NCBI GenBank assembly: GCA_003156695.1
Contig: PMHN01000041.1
Coordinates: forward strand, 6,304-11,709
Direction of reading: 5' to 3'
Length of the DNA: 5,406 bases
From: Gammaproteobacteria bacterium
GTDB taxonomy: Bacteria; Pseudomonadota; Gammaproteobacteria; Steroidobacterales; Steroidobacteraceae
A model generated the notes under the pieces. That model did not search any database. It saw only the letters and a program-made list of their open reading frames with translations, and had not been told where the DNA came from. Positions 5,375 through 5,406 of the stretch are shown piece after piece. A program made the position numbers and the translations under genes. The number at the start of each line of letters is the position of its first letter. The first letter of the stretch is position 1.

Positions 5375-5406
5375 ATGCGTATCGAGCCCCGCCTTTGGCC
5401 GGCGGA
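5375..5406 (+). CDS. Start of an unidentified gene, 3' partial
   Basis: An ATG at 5375 follows the long Shine-Dalgarno match by 7 nt and opens a frame that runs off the window after ten complete codons: MRIEPRLWPA. Third positions are mostly G or C (8 of 10), as in the other genes here. Too little is visible to recognise a family. I see no clear promoter in front of it. It would be divergent from pbpG with about 260 bp between the two starts. Confidence 0.48.
   Translation, partial: MRIEPRLWPA

Noticed and set aside
5260..5406. A minus-strand frame of 48 residues entering from the right edge and ending AFAGCGCGGACAVRHAREVL before a TGA, possibly the C-terminus of a gene.
   Set aside because: The Cys/Gly run is intriguing, but only about 65% of third positions are G or C, lower than in the real genes. 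It also conflicts with the strong rightward start at 5375. More sequence to the right would decide.
5278..5406. A plus-strand frame from GTG 5278 (VTHGTGTAAAAAGK...) open to the window end.
   Set aside because: It has no ribosome binding site, an alanine run made from a small CCGCAG-type repeat, and a weaker third-position bias. The ATG at 5375 in another frame has much better support.

Overview
The window is GC-rich, with strong G/C preference at third codon positions. It reads as ordinary chromosomal DNA of a GC-rich gammaproteobacterium. The evidence is the ftsY-ftsE-ftsX order, an MltA-independent PBP7-type endopeptidase (pbpG) that aligns closely with the enterobacterial/pseudomonad protein, and a Pla-1/Cef (VolA-like) lipase. 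The lipase hints at orders such as Nevskiales or Alteromonadales, but I cannot fix the taxon from sequence alone.

Layout: (1) 3-1499 (+) is the C-terminal part of a large alpha/beta-hydrolase lipase; its N-terminus lies outside the window. (2) 1500-1576 is a short gap with a small GC hairpin and a -10-like TACAAT box placed so that ftsY would be transcribed with little or no leader. (3) 1577-4208 (+) is a tight ftsY-ftsE-ftsX operon in which both junctions are ATGA stop/start overlaps. It encodes the SRP receptor GTPase and the ABC-type FtsEX complex, which controls septal peptidoglycan hydrolysis. (4) 4205-5113 (-) is pbpG, convergent with ftsX and overlapping it by 4 nt at the stop codons. 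(5) 5114-5374 is a regulatory intergenic region. It holds a good extended -10 promoter for pbpG, a duplicated 11-bp motif with a dyad core, and two perfect 13-bp dyads. (6) At 5375 (+) a probable new gene begins behind a 9-nt Shine-Dalgarno sequence matching the 16S 3' end, and runs off the window.

How the genes relate: FtsY delivers ribosome-SRP complexes to the membrane, where proteins such as FtsX are inserted. FtsEX is an ATP-driven switch that, through EnvC-type partners, activates amidases at the septum. PbpG cuts peptide cross-links in the same periplasmic sacculus. The lipase is presumably exported and unrelated to division. I see no mobile element, CRISPR array, tRNA or rRNA. No clearly novel system is visible. 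The points most worth checking are the leaderless, A-domain-less FtsY, the LSVGE signature of FtsE, and the dyad-rich region upstream of pbpG.
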